Shown here: positions 32,480 to 45,654 of the stretch, in pieces | Numbering within the stretch: position 1 is the first letter of the stretch | How the letters are laid out: each line of letters opens with the position of its first letter | From: Gnetum montanum | Taxonomy: Eukaryota > Streptophyta > Gnetopsida > Gnetales > Gnetaceae | DNA length: 64,000 nucleotides | Reading direction: 5' to 3' | Assembly (NCBI GenBank): GCA_015680685.1 | Contig: MNCI01035006.1 | Span: 582,519-646,518 of the forward strand | Position numbers and translations under genes: made by a program | Notes under the pieces: model-generated | What the model was told of the DNA's origin: nothing | The model's database searches: none | Seen by the model: the letters and a program-made list of their open reading frames with translations, nothing else

Positions 32480-33422
32480 TGATAAGCATCAATGTATCAC
32501 ATTGATGGGCCCTTGTTGACATGACCTTGTTGGTGGGCCTGCATTGATGGAGCCCCATTTACGTGGTGTTTCCCCATTGACGAGGCTATGTCAATGTAGC
32601 ATGGGCCCCATCAATGCAACCCTAGAGCAAAAACTATAAATACAAGCTCCTAGCTATGTTTATGGGCATTAGATTCATAGTAGTAGCAGAGCTCTTGCAG
32701 TTTATCTATTTGTAAGTTAGAATATTTTTCCCGAGTGCTCACAATAAGAGTCATTGATTGTATGAATCTTTATTTGAGCACTATTGTATCTGAACCACAC
32801 GAATGTGTATGATAATAAAGATGAGCTTCTTGATAAACCTTGTAGCATTCTAGATAGCTTAAATGTTTTATTTTATGCATTCATTATTTTTATTAAATAT
32901 TCAATCAATTAATCTAAATTAAGCTAAATTAGAGTCTAATCAATTAAGCTAAGTAGACTAAGTACATAAGTATGACTGATTCAAGTGTACATATATATTC
33001 GCTTAGTAATCCCAGTAGCATTATTGCTTGGTGTGCCCAGTAGCGTAGTGCTTGATAACCAAGTAGTAGTACGTGGGTTCAAGACATGTATAGAAAGTGG
33101 GATCAAATGCTTATGTTAGGATTAGTTAGAAACCAATTAGTTAGTTAGATTGAATTAGTCATTAAATTACTTTATCTCTCTCTTCAAGAACCAAAGAACA
33201 TAAAACATAAAAGGAAAAAAATCATATGCCTCAATTACACTTAATCATACCTTTGTACTTCATATGTGTAATTAAGAAGACAATGAAAAACCTTAGGCAA
33301 AAATTCACTTCCTAGAACACTAGTGCACTAGAAACTAGAGAGTCCATAGAATTTGACCAAATTGTTCATGAATGCTTTGTGATTCGTATGGTTGGGTGTA
33401 GGGGTACCTTCACCACTTATCA
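32480..33422 (+). repeat. E2 5' LTR
   Basis: 943 bases, TGATAAGCATCA to CACTTATCA. U3 is full of ATTGATGGG/CATCAATG-type units and GGGCC words. TATAAATA at 32635-32642. AATAAAG near 32813. U5 carries three repeats, CTTAGTAATCCCAGTAG, CTTGGTGTGCCCAGTAG and CTTGATAACCAAGTAG, 24 bases apart (33002-33067). Confidence 0.93.
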
Positions 33423-33441
33423 TTGGTGCCATTGCTAGAGA
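33423..33441 (+). other. E2 primer-binding site (tRNA-Asp type)
   Basis: TTGGTGCCATTGCTAGAGA against TTGGCGCCGTTGCCGGGGA: all four differences are transitions. Confidence 0.8.
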
Positions 33442-33571
33442 CTCTGTTTGTTGAAACATGCACTATTTAGGTTTAGTGGATATTTTTAATATTGTTGGAT
33501 GAACCCTAATGTCAACATCATTCCCAAATAACATAACTACAAGAGCACACTAATATTTTATTATTTGCAAA

Positions 33572-35360
33572 ATGTCTTCTTCTTACAAGAAAAATGATAC
33601 AAAACTTTCAATCCCACAAGAATGCAAAGTGATATATACTCATCTGGATGAGTATGTGCTAGACTTCACCTTCATTCTACATCAAGATGAGCAACTGTAA
33701 TGGCATGATATGGAGGGCAACATTGTAATGCCCCTCGATCAATCTATGCCTATGATGCTACTTCAAACTCTTAGGAAGTTAGGCATTCATGATCTTCAAG
33801 AAGAATATGTTATGCAAGACTACAACTACCAGGACTACCATCCCACTAAAATGCAATGTAGGAGAGGTCGACATTAGGAGAGGAATCATGAGGATGCTAA
33901 GGGGTAATGGTTAACTAATTTCTTATTCCTATTGAACCAAGATGACATTGAGAACCCTGCTTCTGAGGGCTCTCAGCATGAAGATTCTCTACGCTTTGTT
34001 GCTAGTGATGAGGGTGTGACCTTGAAACTGTAGTCTACAATCCACAATCCAGGTTTAAGGAAAGCTGGCAATCAAGGAAAGGGATCAAACAAACATCAAG
34101 ATGATACAAAGAATAATGAATGTGGCCATGATACCCAAGGGGAAGTTGGTAGATTTCAGGCAATCCTTCTTCCTCTTTTCCCTCTTCATTTGCATATGCT
34201 TCTTCTTCCTCTTCTGATTGTAAAATACATTGCAAAAGGAACAACCATGATGGAGGTGACCATTGAGGTAATAATACTAATCAAAATGCCCACAATAATC
34301 AAAGTGTAAATAAGGACATCATCAATGACAATGAAATTATGATAATGATAAGCCTTTGTTAGCAACTTGAAGCATGCTTAACATTGTAGAGGTAGTTAAG
34401 ATCCCAACTAGGCATATGAAGGATAGTCGGATCAAGTGCTTAGACATGAAAAATATCCCAAGATTTGAGGGGGATATAACTTTGATCTGTAGACACATCT
34501 ACAAGGTTTCCATAATGCCTATGCCCTACAAAACATTGAAAATGATTGGCAAAAACTCAAGTTATTCCCCAAGACATTCATTAAAAATGTTGAAAGCTAG
34601 TATCGGTCCTTGGAGCTAGAATCTATCTGTCAATTGAGTAAAATGCTTGAGCTAATTAATGAGAAATACCAGATGTACTGCAGAGTGTCTAATTTAAGAA
34701 TGCAAATCAAAGGTTGGAAATAAGGAACACATGAAACCTTGGATGCCACCATGGGTAGACACTATTTTCTTTTACATTGATGTCTTGGGCATGGTTATTC
34801 TCAAAGGAAACAACTCCACCACATCATAGATGGGGTCAGAGTGGAAACCAGAAGAACTCTTGGGGTTTATGCCTAGGGTAGATTATCCAAATTAAGAGCT
34901 TATTAGATACAAAGGTTGATTAAATAGGTTGAAAAAGAATAAGGGGAGTTGTAAAAATGGAAAAGTGTGGAAGAATATAATAGGAACCCTTTCATTAGAA
35001 AAAGAGAGGTCCAATTTTGTGATGAGGAGGAGTCACCACCCGATGAAGTGGTGAATAGGAAAACCTTGCCCATCCAAAAAACTATTTATGATATTTTGGC
35101 AAAGGTTGATGAATTATGGGATTCTTTCGATGAAAAATTCCAAATTTCTAGGAAGATTGCTAAAGAATTGAAAGAGAAAAATAGTTATCATAATTGCAAG
35201 AGGTGGAAAGAAGTTGAACATGCCTACCAAAGAGGTAAGAGCAAAGCTATTGCAGTAGAAGAAGTTGTAGAGATAGACTTTGATGATGACATTGGTTGTG
35301 ACATTTGTCAATATGAATATCCTAAGGGATGTTTCCCTATGGTGTCACACTTATAAGAGT
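33572..35360 (+). pseudogene. E2 gag
   Basis: The start ATG at 33572 (MSSSYKKN) is followed by a region matching E3 gag (IYTHLDEYVLDF / VYAHLEPYYLYF). The capsid core at about 34455-34990 reads IPRFEGD, LQNIENDWQKLKLF and SWYRSLELESI, with frameshifts. From 34967 to 35353 it is open for 129 codons: a Lys/Glu-rich, probably helical segment ending in GCDICQYEYPKGC. This is a zinc knuckle in which the His is Tyr and the last Cys position is not conserved. Confidence 0.85.
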
Positions 35361-36060
35361 ATGGGATGTACACATTGAATCCTCAACTAGCATGAAGGTA
35401 AGCACCTAGGTGATTACCTTATCCCCAAGGTAATCCAAGATAGTTTCACTAGCAAAAATAGGCTTACTATCCAAGTGGAGCTTTTCCAAAACCATATGAA
35501 CAATATCAATGGTGGCACCAACCACAGTCATGAGGAATGCCACCACCAAGGTATTAGTACCCTTACAGGAAGCCAAATTCATACTAGAACTATCTTTAGC
35601 AACCTATTTCTCAAATAAGTTCTGCAAGCCATGCCTCATTTCAGCATCAATATTACCCTCTAGAGTACCATTGAATTCATTCACCATCTACTCAAGGGGA
35701 ACACCCATATCCTCACCATCCTTTGCATGCATTTGCACATATCCCTTTGCCCTCAACCCAGTTACCTCATGTTCCATTCATGTATGATGAAATTCCTTCA
35801 CAACCATAGCAACAAAATGATACAAGGGCTATATAGTCACAATTGGCTTTCTAGAAAAGTAATTTGGATAATCAATCTAGGAAACGTCCATTTTTTTCAA
35901 CCCAATAATCCTCCAAAATACTCACAACCTAATTCAACTAGTCACCCTATATCTCCAACACCCTCATCCTCTACATCAAATAGATTCAAGTACCCTTCAA
36001 ACTAAGTGCTACCTTAGATCTGCATTGTAATTCTAACTCATGCTATTTTTGAGTGGACCA
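35361..36060 (+). pseudogene. E2 gag tail, Pro/Ser/Asn-rich
   Basis: Low-complexity coding-like sequence, for example NNPPKYSQPNSTSHPIS (about 35900), in the position of the E1 Pro/Ser/Tyr-rich tail. Frames shift repeatedly. No catalytic motif. Confidence 0.55.
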
Positions 36061-36480
36061 AGGCTTGCAATCTTCCCATGAAAATATTTGACCCAGGAAG
36101 TCCTCTCATTTACTTATAGGTTGTTGGAAATGAGCCATACAAGGCCCTTCTTAATTCTAGTTCTAGTGTTAATCTCATCTCCCATGACATGTACAAAGCC
36201 TAGAACCTAATGCCTCTCAAGAAGAGTAACATTCATTCAAAATTGGTGGATCAATTAATCATTGTCCCTTTGGAGTTAGTGAACATTATGACCATAGTTA
36301 GTGGGTGGTCCTATCTTGCTAATGTTTTGGTGATCAAGCTTGAGAATTGCAAAGGTGAATTTCCCATCATTATGGAAAGGGCATGGTTAAGCACGATTGA
36401 TGCATGAATGGGCATCAAGAACCTCTCCTTGGAAATTTCCAAGGAAAATTAATTTTGAAATTTAGAGAAGAAGCATGTTC
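36061..36480 (+). pseudogene. E2 aspartic protease
   Basis: Retropepsin-like region with NEPYKALL, then the catalytic triplet as N-S-S at 36153-36161 (family D-S/T-G; Asp to Asn and Gly to Ser, both G-to-A), then SVNLISHDMY. Further on it is open at 36210-36407 (VLVIKLENCKGEFPIIM, then RAWLSTIDA). The protease would cut the gag-pol polyprotein. This copy has lost the catalytic Asp. Confidence 0.8.
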
Positions 36481-36619
36481 CATGCATTATGTATAGTGAT
36501 AATAGGTGCAATTTCATGTAAAAAATATGGTACATTAACAATACATTCATTGAAGCATGCAATTAGAGTGCACATGAAAAAAAATCCAAAGGTGATTATA
36601 TGTAGTAGACACAAAATAG

Positions 36620-39600
36620 GAGGACACCTAGTGGTTGACAGCTAACTCTAATAGCAACACATTATGCATGAAACCAACTGAGTGCCTGACATGCACCTAT
36701 GTGAAAAGCATGGATGAACTTGAGCAAGTTCATCACCAACTCTTTGAAGATGAAGATGATAATACCTATTGGGGAGAGTTGGAAATCCTTGATAATTTCA
36801 AGCAAAATCCCCTAGAGTTAAAAACTCTACTAGCCAACATGGAGTATGCATTCTTAAAAAATGGTAAGCTAGTCATAATTAATGCAAATCTTGCTCTAGA
36901 AAAAAAAGATTAGCCATTACAAGTTGTCAACAAGTGGACAAAAACCTTTTCTTGGTCATATCCCAAACTTACAGGAATCAATCCAAGGATATGTCAACAT
37001 CACATCTACACCAACCTAGCCATGAATCCAAGAAGGTAGTTGAATCCCAAATTGAAGAAAATCATCAAGGAGGAAATAGAATGACTCCTCAAGGTGGGGT
37101 TCATCTATCTCATCATGGATAGTGAGTGGATTAGCCCATTCATAATTGTGTCAAAAAAATATGGCAAGTTGTGGGTCTACATTGACTTTAGGCTATTGAA
37201 CATGGCAACATTTAAAGATCATTTTCCATTGCTATTTGTGGATCAAGTGTTGGAAACTATCTTCGAGCATTGCTATTATATCTTCTTGGATGGTTATAGT
37301 GGCTATAACCAAATTAAAATTGCACTAGAAGATCAAGCCAAGATAACATTCATGAGTTCATGGGGGACTTTTGAATATTGTAAGATGTTGTTTGGTCTAT
37401 GAAATGCCCCTAAGTATTTTCCAATAGAAAATTAGTAGCGGGGTACAAGTCTTCATGAATGACTTCTATACCTATGGGGTTACATTTGAGGAAGCCTTGA
37501 ACCACCTTGAGTAGGTATCAAAAAGATGTGTTGAAACAAACTTTAGGCTCAATTGTTAGAAAATCCATTTAATGGTTGAATAAGACATAGTAATGGGGCA
37601 TAAAATTGCTTAGGCAGGGATTGAGGTAGACCTTGAAAAGATAAGGGTTATCCAAGGAATCACATGTCAACTAGAGATAGTTAAAGATGTTTGATCATTC
37701 CTTGGACACACTGGCTACTACCAAATATTCATAGAGAATTTCTCTAGGATTGAAAATCCATTGGTTGAGCCTACAAAGAAATATGCTCTATTTGTTTGGA
37801 CCAAGGAGTGTGAACATGCATTCCAACTACTAAAGGAGAAACTCATAGAAACTCCAATTCTACAAGCACCAGATTGGTCTAGATCATTTCACATAATGAT
37901 ATATGCATCTAATTATGCCTTAAGAGCTATTCTTATGGAATTGGATGATAAAAATTGTTCATATTACATTCATTGTGCAAGTTAAAGCATTGTGGGTGCA
38001 TAGCTGAATTACACCACAATGGAAAAAGAATTAATGGCAGTGGTATATGCTCTTGCAAAGTTCAAGCACTATGTGCTTGGTTATAAAATATTTGTGCATA
38101 AAGATCACAATGCCATTTGCTTCCTGATGAACAAGCCAATAGTTAGCCCTCATATCATATGATGGCTTGTGATCTTGTAGTAATTCAATCTCACAATGGT
38201 AGATTAGGAAGGGATTGAGAATGTGGTCACTAACTACCTCTCTCAAATAATATGGGATAATAAAGAGGAGAGTCCACTCTCTGATGAATTTCCAGATGAA
38301 CTCCTTTTTATTGAAGCAATAAATAACCAGGTTTCTATTGAACCAAAATGGTATGATGGAATCCTCACTTACCTTCTCACTCAGGAGATGCCATAAGATC
38401 TAAAATTTAGGAAGAAATAATAGTTTCTTCATCAAGAAAAGTACTTTATGGAAATCAATGGATACCTTTACAAGGTATGTGTTAATGTCCTGGTTTGTTA
38501 GTGTCTCCCTGATGTGGATCAATTCCATATTCTCTAAGATGCTCATGAAGGCCATTAAAAAGGCCACTATGTAGGGAGATGCATGGTCATAAAAATATTG
38601 ATGGCAAGATACTATTGGCGTAGAATTTTTTGGGACGCCCACCAATTTGTTCGATGTTGTGGGTGTTGTCAAAGAGATGGTGGGATGACTGCTCAAATGG
38701 AGGATCCTCAATAGTGAATTTAGCCATTGGAGCCCTTTGACATATGGGGCATAGACTTCATTAGTTCCATCACACCCATGTCCAATGGAAAGACATATAT
38801 CATCATAGCAGTTGACTAATACATCAAATCAGAAAAAGCAGTAACCATCACTGATTTTACATCATTCATTGCTACTAGATTTGTACAAAAAAATGTTATA
38901 AATAGGTTTGGGATGCCACATGCACTAATTTCTGACAATGGAACTCATTTTATAGGTGCCACTTTTAGAAAGTTGATGCAATGCTTGGGGGTTGAAGATA
39001 ATTTAACAACATCCTATCACCCCAAGCCAATGGTCAAGCAGAGGTAACTAACTAGGAGATCACAAAGATCTTAATAAGAACCATAAGCAAATATAGGATA
39101 GATTGGGGCACAAAACTCAATGATGTCCTTTGGGCCTACCACTCAATATGAAAAATTCTTATTGGATACTCTCCCTATGAGTTAGTGTATGAAAACTTCC
39201 AATACTTCCAATTCAATTTGATCTCTATATACTTTTAACAGCCTATGACTTGAATCTTGACCTAAGTATAAACCAAAAAGAAAGATTGATCAGCCTCAAT
39301 GTGCTAGATGAAAATTCATTGGTGGCCCTATCTTTGAATGAAGTGCACAAGGAATTCAATAAAAAATGACATGACTGAAGAATATGGAAAGTGAAATTTC
39401 AATTAGGAGATAAATTTCTTTACCAGAATCCCACACATGTATGTTAGAAAAAAAAATTCCAAACATTGTGGGAAGGACCTTACATAATTGAAAAAATCTT
39501 TTCTTCTAGGACCATGATCATATACAAAATCGAGAGCCCAAATAAAAAGTAGTTGATCAACATTCAACAAGTGAAGCTTTTCCATGAGCCAAAGCAAGAC

Positions 39601-39660
39601 AATGCAACAAATACCGTAATGGATGGACAACTTTGCTCAATTTTTTAGATCTCCTCCTTC
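36620..39660 (+). pseudogene. E2 pol: RT, RNase H, integrase
   Basis: RT: GKLVIINANLALEKKD, TFSWSYPKLTGI, DSEWISPFIIVSKKYGKL, FLDGYSGYNQIKIA (37287 onward), WGTFEYCKMLFGL. The catalytic box FMDD reads FMND at 37452-37463. RNase H: TKECEHAFQLLKEKLIETP (37800 onward), MEKELMAVVYALAKFKHYVL. Integrase zinc region: DAHEGH..GHYVGR...YYW...C..CQR (about 38540-38670). Core: WGIDF with Asp at 38754-38756, SDNGTHF with Asp at 38934-38936 and Glu in GQAEVTN at 39041-39043. The last pair is one base short of the DX35E spacing, so a single-base deletion lies between. Confidence 0.92.
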
Positions 39661-39698
39661 CAACTTAGTTATGGGGAAGATGGCCATCTATGCTAAAT
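39649..39698 (+). other. Conserved block at the end of E2 pol
   Basis: TCTCCTCCTTCCAACTTAGT, then TATGGGGAAGATGG and CCATCTATG. Counterpart of E3 15681-15730. The purine run resembles the 3' polypurine tract; a T-rich stretch follows. Confidence 0.6.
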
Positions 39699-41665
39699 CA
39701 TCCACATGGCTCAATTTTTCTATTTTTTATTTTTCACATTTTTTATTTTGCAAGTTATTTATTTTACAACTTTTTGATTTTCAAAATTTTTCATCTTACC
39801 ATCGTTAGTACATTTCAATCTTTCTTGAATATTTTACACTTTCTCATATATTTTACTTTGTTGGAGTGTGATCTTTAAATTTTTGCTAATAAAGGTGATT
39901 TATTGCCAATAGGACACAGTGGTGCTATAGCTGTTACTAATGTTGGTTTATGCTTTATGTTTTTGGTTTGCTAATGTCTAGTTTCTATTTTTGAATTTTT
40001 GTACCGATGACTCAGTCATGGTTTCTTCTTCATGAAATAGGTAGTGAGTCCACGTCATCCATCCATCAAAAAACTCTATGATTTTCCTTGTTCAAAAATT
40101 TTGAGGTCCCTTTCATTAAAGAAATTTTAATAAATTTGTAACCTTGGTAGTTTTTGAAATTGGAAAAGATTCAAAGATTTGAACATGGTGTGACTTCAAG
40201 GGGACTCAGTACTCTTTGTACTCTTCTACTTACTTGAGTGCTTTAGTGTTTTTAATGGACTACTTACCATTCCATTTCAACCACTAATAGGAAGTCAAAT
40301 AAATTCTTTTCATGGTGTGGTTCCCATCCAAAAATCCAAAAAAAAAGAAAAAAACAAAAGAAAAAAAAACATCATGAAAATTCAAAGAACACCTCTTAGA
40401 AAAAGAAATGGGCTACAAGAACTAGTTATGGGACTAGAAAGACATGCACCCATGCCTGAAGGTCCCCTCTAACTAATGCCCTAGTTATAGGAGCACTCTT
40501 ATGTTTCGAGGATGTGGATTGGTCTTGGAGTGGTGATGCAAAGTCACTAAAAGAGGTTGGTTTTGTTTTGGACTAAGGATGGATCTTCTTTAGTCATTTT
40601 AAACATAAAGTTCAAAAGGGACTTCTTATGACCTTAGTTGGAATTCCATTCCACCTTCTTTATCATCCATCTATGCTAATCATAATTCACCTCATTGCTA
40701 TTGATTATATGTCTTGGTTTGACGTATTTGAACTCTTAGGTAGAATCTTCTAGCTTTTGGTTCTCAACTTCTATTAACATTAGTCATCTATGGAGACCAT
40801 GAACTCCTTAGGTTGAGGTTATGCAAGGGCCAAAAAGGCATGTGCCTACTATGGGGAGAACCCACTTGCATATCTCTTGGTTGGGTTTATTAAACACCTT
40901 ATCCTTCGACATTTTTGCAAACTGAATCTTTCATACACCCATCTTCTACATCATACCATGTATTTCTTTACAAATTTTTTATCAAAATTGTCAATTTTTG
41001 AGCTGTTAAAGATCATCTTCAATGATTTTATCATATTCTTGGCTTTTTTTTTGGGGATTTCATGGACCCCAATTTCATTGAAAAATTCATTATATTTTTT
41101 GAGATATTGATGTTTGAAAATTTTTGCCAATGGCCTCGTATATGGGGCCCTGTCGATGGAGTTGACTTGTATACAAGGCCCCATATATAGGGCCTCATCA
41201 ATGTAAGACAAAAATAGTATAAATAGGCATGACCCCACTTAGAAAATTTTACATTTTCTCACAAACACCAAAGGTGTTTTTCAATTTATTAAAGCCTAGA
41301 ACCTTCCAAAGCCCATAACTTACAAATCGTTTATTCAAATCACTCTATTCTTCAACCCTATAGTGACTAGAGGTAAGCTCTTCATTGTGGGGGCCATAAA
41401 TGTACTATTTTTGATAGAAAAATTTTTATGATTTTTTCTAACTCCCACAAAGGTTTAACTAAGAAATCCACCATTAAACACTAAATTACAAGAGTTAAAT
41501 CTTTCCAATAAGCTACGGTGACATTTAGAATGAATAATTAATAAAATAATCAGTCTACTATGATCCAACCTTAGCCAAAGTGTAACTAACAAACAAGAAA
41601 AGGTATCCAAAAAATACAAAGTTACACATTATATCTACTAATCCATGGATGTGTTGTGATCGTAG
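39699..41665 (+). other. E2 spacer between pol and third ORF
   Basis: A T-rich start, then AT-rich non-coding DNA sharing scattered blocks with the E1 spacer (near 40438 and 40854), then the internal promoter-like module (41133-41225) and about 440 bases of leader. Small ORFs here have no counterpart in E1 or E3. Confidence 0.7.
41133..41225 (+). promoter_or_regulatory. E2 internal U3-like promoter module
   Basis: GGCCTCGTATATGGGGCCCT, TGTCGATGGAGTTGAC and GGCCTCATCAATG are followed by TATAAATA at 41218-41225. The LTR of the same element has similar words (GGGCCC, TTGATGGAG, CCCCATCAATG) ahead of its TATAAATA. Promoter function is inferred. Confidence 0.6.
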
Positions 41666-44540
41666 ATGGTACTAAAAGGGAAGAACACGCTAAAAGCAGG
41701 ATCATCCCAACGAAGGGAGAAACTACCTAGAATGGGAGGAGGCCACAAAAAACCCTAAGAAGAACCACTTGCAACCCATGCCATAGGTCCTCTCAGGGAA
41801 GAGGCAAAAGTGTAATATATTAGATAGATTCTAGATTCAAGATGATGTGCCAATAGAAGTAGAAAATATTGTGGTGACCCTAATAAAGGCTTGTCTAAAT
41901 TTGATTAAATCAAGGGAGGTTCAAAAATTAGTGTTCCAAGAGTTGAATTTTGGTCCTTTCTTGAAGCATACACCAAGGGAAGTATAGGACCAAATAAAGG
42001 CCTCTCCCATGTGGCCAATCATCACTTCCACAAGGGGGTAGTACATGGGAGAAAGATTCCTATTTTGAAATAATAAGTAGCTTGGAGCAACGGTGAAAAT
42101 CAACGATATCTCAATGTCCTACTCAATGTAGGCCATTGCTATAGTGCTTGGGTTATCCAAAATAGAGGCAAATCTTACTAAAATCCCAATGTAAGTAGAT
42201 CCAAGCATCAAGAAAGAATGGGTGCAATAATGTTGTGGTGTCAACCACAAGGAGTTTGGCATGCTCACACTGGCAGAGAGGATCCATTATAAGATTGTGG
42301 CCTTCCATCTTGATTCCAAAGTGAGGCTAAGAAAAATCACTACGTTCTCTACTTGAGCATGTGTTTCTTTGAGTGGGAGATTCCTGGTCAACCTTCCATA
42401 GTTGATTTATCTAGAGATGGAGAAGTGGTTTAAAGAAAATGAATGTGGAAGGAAGGCACTCCCCTTTCCATGCCTCATTAGGAAACTTTGTTGAAGGGAA
42501 GGAATAGTCCATTACACCAATGACACTATTAGAACTATTCCAGTTGCCAACTGGGAAAAAATGATGAAGGATAAAATGCCTACCACAACTATCCATGAAA
42601 AGGAGCAATAATCACCACCTCCACTTGCCACTTAAATAACTATACTAGACATTCCTACAATTGCCCAATGGTTGTGAGAATATAGATAATGGCTCTTGAG
42701 TGAACAAGAGCAACAAGTAGGCACGAGTTATGGGGACCCATCCGCCTATAGACCAACCATGAGTCACCTTAATGAGATGGCTCAAACAATTAGTTTGGTG
42801 GATGTGTGGACCCATTTTCTCAGCCTAAAGAATGCAATTGCCCACAAGGTTGAATCTGAGTACTAGAGAGATCATAGTATCTCTTGCAAAATAACAGACA
42901 CTCCCAAAAATATCTGGAAATGTTGTGACCTTCTTGATGCACTTGGAGGAGGGTGAGGAGGCAAAAGTTTTGGTGATCCAGCACTAGGAATAGGAAACAA
43001 CAACAGATGTGGTTGTTGATAGGATTATTGAAACACTCAATGCACCTACAATATCTACACTAGACATCATTACACTTAGATATGTGTATACATTTGTAGG
43101 AATGATAAGTAGCTGAATAAGTATAGCATAACATGAGGAGCTATTGAACTGACTAGTGGGAACTAGGTAATTGCTTTCAGATGCCTTTGACCTTTTGGAC
43201 AACATCACTGCAACCCAGTTGGAGTTGCTGGAGGTAAGGAGAAAAAATATCATATTGGAGGGGTAACCTAAAATAGTCAAGGAGTGGAATGAATGCTTAG
43301 CTATTGAAGTTACTAAAATAAGAGCCCATATTTTCGATCCTACATTTCTCAACTCAATAGTAACAAGAGATGAGTTTATGGAATAGCTTCACACCAAGCC
43401 TCAAGGGTTGAGGATGTAATGCAAATTATGGCGTTCTATAAATCCTTGGCAGAGGCCACACAACATAACATTCAAAGGTCCTTAGATTAGACTTGCTAGG
43501 AGGATGTCCAATTGATTGTAGAAAATCATTACTTGGGGAATGTTGATGCACATAAGCAATAGTTAACAAACTTCATCCATCAATAGTAGAAGCAATTAGC
43601 TAGAGAAAACATAGAATTGAGGAGATTTGTAGTGGAAAATAGAAATCTCTCCATGGAAGAAGTGCATGCCCTTTTCCAGAAGACTGCAATTGAGATAGCC
43701 ACCTAGAAATATGAAGCTCTCAAATATAAGAAAGTTAAAGATCATTATAAAGAGTAGATCAATCTATAGAAGGAAGTAAATGAAAAAAATATCTAATTAG
43801 TGAAGGTAAAAGAAAATGAAGCCCTCTAGCAGCTCCAACAAAGTAGAGAATTTTGGCAACCCATCGTTGATGGGATAGATGCCTACAACAACGTAGAAAT
43901 CCACATAAAGGAGTTGTAGATCAAGGAGATGATAGAATACACAGAGCTTGCTAATCTTTGTTATGCAAATCTGGCCTTGTTAACTACTAGATGATCAAAG
44001 TTTGAATTAGAGAAATAGGTATCCAGCTTGTACTTATTATATGAGGCTAAGTTTAAGCACCATAAGAACACCAAGGAAAAGCTCGCGGTGGCTAATGCTG
44101 AACTCGAAGTTCTCAAGGCATGCTTCATAGATCAACAATCAATTGTTGAGAACCTAGCCATGAGGATGAAGGACTACCAAGAGTTGCCAAATGTAGTAAG
44201 GGCATTCAATATCAAATGTAAAAAATTCACTACCTAGTTTGTTAATGTAAAGAAGATGTTCCTGATCATGCCTTGTCCATGGGATGTTCCCATTCTAGCC
44301 CACATTGGTGATGTCATGTGGGCTGTGAATGATCCCTGAAGTAAGGAGGAGAAGATGAAGGAATTTCTTGATGCCTTTCACCTTCTATAGGAGGTTGTAA
44401 GCATAGTAGGACAACCACAACTACCTCAGCTATTGCATGTGCCTAGAGCTGATGAAGGTCCTTCAGAGACTTAGGAACCTCCACCACCTAGGACTGTCTG
44501 ATCTTCACCACCATCTTCACACTGTTAGAGGATGTGCTAT
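41666..44540 (+). pseudogene. E2 third ORF: Athila-type domain plus coiled coil
   Basis: The ATG at 41666 aligns with the E1 and E3 starts. N-terminal domain: KALPFPCLIRKLC at about 42450-42490 (E1 near 10944). Central part near 42920-43130 ends in HEELL, like E1 EHEDVL and E3 QHEEVL. The coiled coil runs from about 43180 to 44240, with one open piece at 44028-44234 (AELEVLKACFIDQQSIVENL). Then PCPWDV (about 44275) and a Pro run (about 44480). Many TAG stops. Function unknown; it occupies the envelope-like position of Athila elements. Confidence 0.75.
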
Positions 44541-44732
44541 CCAAATTTTTGTAGTCACATCATGGTGTTCAATTTTGTGTTATGATCATTGAAATTTTGT
44601 AATGTTTTGATCTATACACTTGGGCACTCAGTTTTTTCAAGTTAGTTTGTTTTTTTTTTGTTAAGATTTAGTCAATAATCCCATAACTTTCCAATTTTGT
44701 AAAAAAAAATTGAGGACAAGTTTTCATTTAGT

Positions 44733-44742
44733 CATGGGGGTA
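44733..44742 (+). other. E2 polypurine tract
   Basis: CATGGGGGTA directly before the 3' LTR, identical to E1. Confidence 0.8.
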
Positions 44743-45654
44743 TGATGAGCATTAATGTGTTGCATCAATGAGCCTCCATTGACATAGCCTCATTAATGGG
44801 TCCCTATTGATGAGGCCTTGTTTACATGGTGTTGCCCCATCGAGAAGGTTGCAACAATGTAGTGTTTGCTACATTGACAGGGCCTTGTTGACGTAGCCCT
44901 AGAGAGAAAACTATAAATATGAGCTCCTAGCCATGTTTATGGGCATTAGATTCATAGTATTAGAGCTTTTATGTTTTGTCTATTTGAAAGTTAGAATATT
45001 TTTCTCAAGTGCCTGCAGCAGGAGTCATTGAGTGTACAGATCTTTATTTGAGCATTGTTATACCTAAACCACACCAGTGTGTACAAAAATAAAGACAAGC
45101 TTCTTGATAAACCTTGTAGCATTTTGGATAGCTTAAATGTTTTATTTATGCATTCATTGTTTTTATTTAATATTTAATCAATTAAGCTAAATAGATTAAG
45201 TACATAAGTACGACCACTTTGAGCATAAACACATATTCACTTGGTAATCCTAGAAGCATTATTGCTTGGTGCACCTAGTAGCATAGTGCTTGGTAACCCG
45301 ATAGTGGATACATGGGTTTAGGATGTGTGTGGAAAATGGGATCAGATGCTTATGTTAGGATTAGCTAGAAACTAGTTAGTTAGTTAGATTGAATTAGTCA
45401 TTAAATTACTTTATCTCTCTTTTCAAGAACCAAAGAACATAAAACATAAAAGGACAAAAATCGTATGCCTCAATTACCATACCTTTATATTTCATAAGTA
45501 TAATTGGGAAGATGACAAATGACCTTAGGGCAAGACTCACTTCCTAGAAGACTAGTGCATTGAAAACTAGAGAGTCCACGGAATTTGACCGGATGTTGCA
45601 TGAACACTTTATGATTCATATGGTTACACATAGGGGTACCTTTACCACTCATCA
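44743..45654 (+). repeat. E2 3' LTR
   Basis: 912 bases, TGATGAGCATTAATG to CCACTCATCA. TATAAATA at 44912-44919. U5 triple repeat at 45240-45307. Clearly diverged from 32480-33422. Confidence 0.93.

Larger units (their letters stand above)
32480..45654 (+). mobile_element. E2: full-length Athila-like element
   Basis: LTRs at 32480-33422 and 44743-45654. Flanks CCATG (32475-32479) and CTATG (45655-45659) fit a 5-base duplication with one change. Order: tRNA-Asp primer site, gag, protease, RT, RNase H, integrase, spacer with internal promoter-like module, third ORF, purine tract. It is 13.2 kb and serves as the reference for reading E1 and E3. All coding regions carry stops and frameshifts. Confidence 0.95.

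Noticed and set aside
39623-41238. Small ORFs in the E2 spacer
   Set aside because: Low-complexity, Phe/Leu-rich translations of AT-rich DNA, not conserved in the E1 or E3 spacer.
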